DNA of 47,625 nt from an uncultured Clostridia bacterium (lineage in GTDB: Bacteria; Bacillota; Clostridia; Oscillospirales; Acutalibacteraceae): positions 1 to 47,625 of the forward strand of contig CAMUZI010000006.1 in NCBI GenBank assembly GCA_947165155.1, in the 5' to 3' direction. The notes under the pieces were generated by a model. It saw nothing but the letters and a program-made list of their open reading frames with translations, searched no databases and was not told the DNA's origin. A program made the translations under genes and the position numbers. Numbering within the stretch: the first letter of the stretch is position 1; each line of letters begins with the position of its first letter. Of this stretch, positions 43,411-47,625 are shown in pieces.

Positions 43411-43821
43411 ATGTTCAAAAATGTTGTTTCCTTGTTTAATTTCGACAAATCAAATAATGAGTATCACCTAACAATTCTTGAAAATGTAGAACTTCAGAGC
43501 AACTATCGAACAAGATTTACAAACGATTCGACCTTCGATGACGACGTTTCTCTTTTGATCATCAAGTATTCCATAGTCGGATCTGATAAGAAAATTTCGT
43601 CTGGTAAAGTTTTTAAGACACCAAAAATCTGGAATAATCTCGAAAATAAATCTGGTTTCTTTACCTTTCAAACTGGAAGTGATTTCTTCATGAAAGAAAG
43701 GTTTGAAAAACAAATTTCAGATTATGAATCGCTTAAAAACTCTTATAACGATATTTTCTTTATTCACTCAGTCAAGGATTTTGAAGATGATCTTAAGTAT
43801 TGGGAGGTTGTAGGATACTGA
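43411..43821 (+). CDS. Phage minor structural protein, head-completion type
   Basis: 136 residues from ATG 43411 (GAGG 7 nt upstream). VVSLFNFDKSNNEYHLTILE, VELQSNYRTRFTND and KDFEDDLKYWEV match a conserved protein found between the connector and minor capsid proteins in clostridial prophages. Role in head completion is inferred from position. It overlaps the next start by 1 bp (TGATG). Confidence 0.7.
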   Translation: MFKNVVSLFNFDKSNNEYHLTILENVELQSNYRTRFTNDSTFDDDVSLLIIKYSIVGSDKKISSGKVFKTPKIWNNLENKSGFFTFQTGSDFFMKERFEKQISDYESLKNSYNDIFFIHSVKDFEDDLKYWEVVGY

Positions 43822-45119
43822 TGGAATATGATTTTCAAGATAGTTATGCACTAATCAATGATCGGATTGAGGTGCGTCTGAACATGAAGAATCTCAAAGG
43901 TAAACTTTCGAAAGCACAAAGCGATCTAGTTTACTAAATCATCAGTGATACTCAAGATTATGTACCGTTCGATCAAGGAATTTTGAGTAACTCTGCGCAT
44001 CCTGAAAATGACGATACTGAGATTGTGTATAACACTCCGTATGCCCGATTTCTTTACATGGAAAAGCTTATGCTCGATAGTCGAGGAAGTTCATGGGCAC
44101 GATACGATTACACTAACCCAGATTGGGCGCTATTTTGTCAGGGAATTACGGAATTAACGGAAAATTTTGAGCCAGATACCGAAGAAATTCAGTACATTTG
44201 TGAAAATACGAAAACAACTAATGTTAAAGGTTTCACAGTAGGATTCGATTTGGAGATTGCATATATCAAGGGCGAAAAGGTGCAGCGATGGGCAAATCAT
44301 ATCGTAAGAGTCCCCGACACAGGAGCTGATACCGCATGTGACTATATCCGGTTCAACAAAGATGAAATAATGTATGGAACGAACAATCAGTTTATTGGAG
44401 TTCGTCGAAAGGCGACCGTTTATCCAAATTCGATCGGAGGTTCAGCAGATGGAAGTTTGAAAACCTCTCTTCACGTAAGTGCCTCTTCTGACCCTCAAGT
44501 TGGATATATTACGGTCGATAATTCAGACCCAGACTATCCTGTGTTTTCATGGACTCCAACAACCACAAATATCGCATACATTACATCTCCAACCGAACGA
44601 GAAATCGTAACTGGAAACAGCGTCACAATATCTGGAACTGGAGTCGTTGGAGCTTCTGTCGTTGTGTATTACGGAATCGGAAAATCGACTTCTCCTGTGA
44701 CGGTAAATGAAAACGGAATCTGGACTACGGATATTTCATCTGATCTTCTAGGAACAGATGTCAAAGTTGCAGCCATCCAAACCTTAAATGGGATGAGTTC
44801 TGTAACAAGTGATCCCGTGAGTTTCACGTTAGTTAAGAATCTTGAAGCTCCTGTAATTACGGTACCTGCGAACGGCGCTACAAACGTGGAAGCTTCTCCA
44901 ACAATCGCTGGAACCGGGCGTACTTCTGCTGTTGTTAATGTATCAGATGGGACAAATACAATCCTATCGACAACAGTGAACTCAGATAATACCTGGTCTG
45001 GCGTTGTTTCCACGCCTTTATCATCTGGCAGATCATATACAATAACTGCCTCTCAAACTTTAGGAACTACTGTTAGTTCATCGAGTTCTGAGGTTACATT
45101 TACAACTAGATCGGAGTAG
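43821..45119 (+). pseudogene. Minor capsid protein fused to major tail protein, with nonsense codon
   Basis: ATG 43821: the first ~95 codons match a phage minor capsid protein (IVYNTPYARFLYMEKLMLDS, GSSWARYDY), interrupted by TAA at codon 39 (43935-43937). At about NPDWALFCQG the frame passes into a major tail-tube protein (GITELTENFEPDTEEIQYI ... NQFIGVRRKATVYP), followed by two Ig-like repeats (TISGTGVVGASVVVYY; TIAGTGRTSAVVNVSD). A deletion has removed the minor-capsid end, any third minor capsid gene, and the tail gene start. Translation could restart after the stop, but no ribosome site is seen. Confidence 0.75.
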
Positions 45120-45152
45120 AGATTTTTCTCTACTTCATTTTTGGAGGTTTTA

Positions 45153-45572
45153 ATGAAAGATGGGAAAATCAAAGTAAATCGAGATACCACAAGAATCCAG
45201 GTAAACGACGAGGGAGATTTAATAGAAATCGATTTCAATAACCAGTCGTTTGTTGAAAATATCATGAAAATTTATGATTATTCTAAAAACAAAAGACCAA
45301 AATTTGATGATTCTAGTGAGTCTTCAATTGAAAAAATCTCAAGTCTATTCAAATACAATGATGAGATTTTAAATTTAATAAATAAAACTTTCGGAGAAAA
45401 TTCTGTCATTAAGATTTTTGGGATTGAGCATCCTACCGAAGACCTAGTTTTAGATTTCATCATTCAGCTTAAACATTATATCGAAAAGGCAATCGAAGAA
45501 AAGAAAAAGAAAGTCGAAATGCAACAAAAAGAGTACCAGAAACGAGCTTCATCTCGTGAAAGTGTGCGATGA
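45153..45572 (+). CDS. Phage tail assembly chaperone
   Basis: 139 residues from ATG 45153 with GGAGG 7 nt upstream. Mostly helical, ending in a Lys/Glu/Gln coiled coil (EEKKKKVEMQQKEYQKRA). Position between the tail-tube and Gp15 genes fits the chaperone that binds the tape-measure protein. Overlaps the next gene by 4 bp. Confidence 0.7.
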   Translation: MKDGKIKVNRDTTRIQVNDEGDLIEIDFNNQSFVENIMKIYDYSKNKRPKFDDSSESSIEKISSLFKYNDEILNLINKTFGENSVIKIFGIEHPTEDLVLDFIIQLKHYIEKAIEEKKKKVEMQQKEYQKRASSRESVR

Positions 45573-46171
45573 GTTTTAATCTTTTAATCGATCCTCTTCC
45601 GAGAGAGTACAAAGGGTATCTAATCAGGTGGCAGTTTTGGAATGGCATCTTAATTTCGAATTGTCTTGGAGATTCGGAACGTTTTGATGATACTGATCAA
45701 GGAAGAATTGAAAAGCTTTATACGTCATTTAATTTGCTTTTTGGGAATGGGATTCCTCCGTTTGACGTTGCATTAGATGGAATTAAATGGTTCTTATCGT
45801 GTAGAGGAACTAAGCAAAACGACAATGAAAATTCAGAACAATATTTTTCGTTCGATGACGATCATGAAAGGCTTTTTAGTAGTTTCATGGTCAAGTTTGG
45901 GATTAATCTTAATAAAACAACTGATCTTCATTTCTTCGAATTCATATCTTTGATGAACGACCTTCACAAAACATCATTCAGAAACGTGGTGGACCTTAGA
46001 ATGCTTAAAACTAAAGACCTCAAAAACTATTCAAAAGAGCAAAAAGCAGAAATCTTAAAGCAAAAACGAAAGTTCGCTATTAAACAAGTTCTTGAAAAGA
46101 AATATACAGACGATCAAAAACAAGCGATCGATTATTTTGATAATCTAGTTGGGATGAATAAGGAGAAATAA
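45569..46171 (+). CDS. Bacteriophage Gp15 family protein
   Basis: 200 residues. NLLIDPLPREYKGYLIRWQF, SFDDDHERLFSSFMVKFGI, LHFFEFISLMNDL and FRNVVDLRMLK follow the Gp15 pattern (distal tail chaperone partner, often a frameshift partner of the previous gene). Start ATG 45569 overlaps the upstream stop by 4 bp. Likely helps tape-measure folding. Confidence 0.85.
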   Translation: MSFNLLIDPLPREYKGYLIRWQFWNGILISNCLGDSERFDDTDQGRIEKLYTSFNLLFGNGIPPFDVALDGIKWFLSCRGTKQNDNENSEQYFSFDDDHERLFSSFMVKFGINLNKTTDLHFFEFISLMNDLHKTSFRNVVDLRMLKTKDLKNYSKEQKAEILKQKRKFAIKQVLEKKYTDDQKQAIDYFDNLVGMNKEK

Positions 46172-46347
46172 TGTCAGAAGAAGATGGGCAAATTAGAATA
46201 AAAGTAAACCTCGATACTCAGGAATTAGACAAAGATATTCAAAAAGTTCAAGACAAGTTTTCAAAGCAAAACGAAACCCTTTCAAGACAAAGTATTTTAA
46301 TCGAAAAACTTACTGTAAGATACGAGCAGTTATACAAAAAAGTTTAA
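46171..46347 (+). pseudogene. Tape-measure protein, N-terminal stub
   Basis: ATG 46171 after AGGAG. 58 residues, MSEEDGQIRIKVNLDTQELD and a coiled-coil start (KVQDKFSKQNETLSRQS), the typical beginning of a tape-measure protein, which is normally many hundreds of residues. The frame ends at TAA 46345-46347, overlapping the stop of the oppositely oriented effector gene, so the gene was cut there. Confidence 0.8.
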
Positions 46348-47399
46348 GAATTGTCTTCATTTATTTTCTTTTTATACTCATCCTTTTCTTCTTTCGAATA
46401 ACTAAAATTTTCAAGGGCCTCATCCCAACAACCTTTTCGTCCACATGCGTATTCGTTTAAATCCGTAGCATATGCCATCCCCTCATCGGAAATAAATTTT
46501 CCATATACACCTCCACCACCGTTTTTTATGTTCCCACAATGTAAAGCTACAGGAATAAACGGAAGGGGGCGGCCCTCATTATTACCCGAATCAGAGTCTG
46601 TAACGCCAAAAGGATTAACAACACTTTTTACCATTGCATTTTTTGTGATAGTTTCAGCTTTTGATATTTGATCATTATTGTTGACAATAAATATGCCCAT
46701 AGCTACATCGTCTCTAAGTTTTGAAATTATGTCTTTATCATCTAAATCAAATTCAATAATATTCCAATTTTCAAATTTAGCCCTTTGCTCTCCCACACAA
46801 CAACCACCACGCGAATAATTTGTACCATGCTCACGAAGTAGATACTCCAAATATCCAACCAAGCCTAAGTTATTATTCACTATTGTCTTCTTGATTCTAA
46901 TGTCATTTATCAACCGATTACGATCATTCTTCTCACCAATAATACAAACATCGATTTTACCTTCAGACCGCTTTCTAACACAATCATTTAATGGATCATA
47001 TCCATACTTCTTGCTTTGAGATAAGTTCTGCCTAATTATCTCTTCGACTGCAACCAAGAGACAAATTGATAAAACTCCGCCAACTAATTTACCCCAATTT
47101 CTATCTATCCAACTGTTTTCATTATCACTATGTACTAAAGATTTGTCACTCTGATGTGATTCTGCTAAACGACTTGAACCAATATTCTCATAATTTAATA
47201 ATCTACTATTATTACTACGACATCTTATTTGTTTATCATTTCGACATATAATTTGATTTTTTTTTGGCACTGAGCGTGAAAGTATTCGATTATGTTTCCT
47301 AGTATAATAATCTTTGAACGGAATGCTCCCAACCGAAGGAGACATCAACAACCAAAGTGCAGACAACAATCTGCCAATTATTTTTCTTTGGAGTTTCAA
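46344..47399 (-). CDS. Secreted effector-like protein inserted in the tape-measure gene
   Basis: 351 residues from TTG 47399 (GAGGTGATAA upstream). Signal-type start MKLQRKIIGRLLSALWLLMS, basic linker to ~95, WIDRNWGKLVGGVLSICLLV (97-116) as second hydrophobic segment, then a mixed alpha/beta domain. The order KIDVCIIGE, AMGIFIVNNND, FIPVALHCGNI, then a Cys-rich end (YACGRKGCW) could be a degenerate small-GTPase fold without a P-loop; this is weak. It replaces the body of the tape-measure gene and has its own promoter. Confidence 0.65.
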   Translation of the reverse strand: MKLQRKIIGRLLSALWLLMSPSVGSIPFKDYYTRKHNRILSRSVPKKNQIICRNDKQIRCRSNNSRLLNYENIGSSRLAESHQSDKSLVHSDNENSWIDRNWGKLVGGVLSICLLVAVEEIIRQNLSQSKKYGYDPLNDCVRKRSEGKIDVCIIGEKNDRNRLINDIRIKKTIVNNNLGLVGYLEYLLREHGTNYSRGGCCVGEQRAKFENWNIIEFDLDDKDIISKLRDDVAMGIFIVNNNDQISKAETITKNAMVKSVVNPFGVTDSDSGNNEGRPLPFIPVALHCGNIKNGGGGVYGKFISDEGMAYATDLNEYACGRKGCWDEALENFSYSKEEKDEYKKKINEDNS

Positions 47400-47443
47400 A
47401 TTATCACCTCACTAAATTGTTACCGTGTCTAGATTGCACCATA

Positions 47444-47472
47444 ATTATAATCAAAATTTTTGAGAAAATCAA
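47444..47472 (-). promoter_or_regulatory. Promoter of the tape-measure-locus effector
   Basis: Minus strand: TTGATT (47467-47472), 17-bp spacer, TATAAT (47444-47449), 45 bp before TTG 47399. Confidence 0.7.
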
Positions 47473-47501
47473 CAGATGAAACTTATGTTAAAAGGAGTAC
47501 T

Positions 47502-47625
47502 ATGCAATTCGAAGCTGAAAACAGATATCTTGCAATTGAGTTCAACGATAACGAATTTCATCAAAAAGAGATCATAAGGAAAAAAGACATAGTAAAAATC
47601 TATGTTTCCCAGCCCTACGAAGAAG
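47502..47625 (+). CDS. Phage protein, probably distal tail, 3' end outside window
   Basis: ATG 47502 after AAAGGAG. The first 41 residues (MQFEAENRYLAIEFNDNEFH ...) are open to the window end. Its position after the tape-measure locus fits a distal-tail or tail-endopeptidase gene; no motif is visible in this part. Confidence 0.55.
   Translation, partial: MQFEAENRYLAIEFNDNEFHQKEIIRKKDIVKIYVSQPYEE

Overview
The window is AT-rich Firmicutes/Clostridia-type DNA. It carries an IreB (UPF0297) gene, Firmicutes-style sigma-A promoters and Shine-Dalgarno sites, serine recombinases, and a siphophage of the Gp15/minor-capsid type. Compact housekeeping genes lie among many frameshifted phage genes. Several genes encode secreted proteins with a eukaryote-like kinase or papain-like protease signature. 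Together this suggests a host-associated, possibly intracellular (for example protist) clostridial symbiont in genome decay; that lifestyle is an inference.

Layout. 1-846: end of a Lys/Asp/Glu-rich protein with perfect 120-bp tandem repeats. 0.86-8.95 kb: prfA, tRNA-Thr, a degenerate ApbE-like protein, a MazG-like protein, pheT (without its tRNA-binding OB domain), pheS, metK and tdk, with a decayed tandem duplication at the metK/pheS junction. 9.2-10.4 kb: a secreted cysteine-protease-like effector. 10.6-12.9 kb: a tRNA-Arg/His/Gln operon, a small basic protein, ireB, and tmRNA with an unusually long tag frame. 12.9-16.0 kb: island debris next to tmRNA (tail-fibre end, broken serine recombinase, a recombinase::AAA/PD-(D/E)XK chimera). 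16.1-18.5 kb: an amino-acid ABC transporter behind a His-codon leader peptide. 18.8-29.5 kb: an arginine regulon made of two divisions. One is transporter, ATPase, YczE-like protein, argG, argH; the other is carB, argF. Each follows a homologous leader peptide rich in Arg codons with a switchable terminator. 29.5-34.8 kb: phage and mobile-element graveyard plus a second effector-like gene. 34.8-47.6 kb: a decayed prophage with ParB-like, TGT/DpdA-like, QueD and QueE genes, three adhesin or tail-fibre genes, head-tail genes and tail genes.

The most notable systems are these. (1) Three type I toxin-antitoxin loci of Fst/par architecture, each with the antitoxin promoter starting in the stop codon of a phage adhesin/tail-fibre gene. 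(2) A set of secreted proteins with a shared N-terminal plan (short KR-L-S-type signal, polar linker, second hydrophobic segment) and different C-terminal domains; two of them sit inside truncated structural genes of the prophage. (3) Three leader-peptide attenuators (two Arg, one His) that assign substrates to two transporters. (4) A family of about 140-bp inverted-repeat elements whose internal hairpin shows a compensatory base change.

Most housekeeping genes look intact, whereas phage and mobile genes have frameshifts (several in A or T runs), nonsense codons and deletions, so the damage is more likely real decay than general sequence error.
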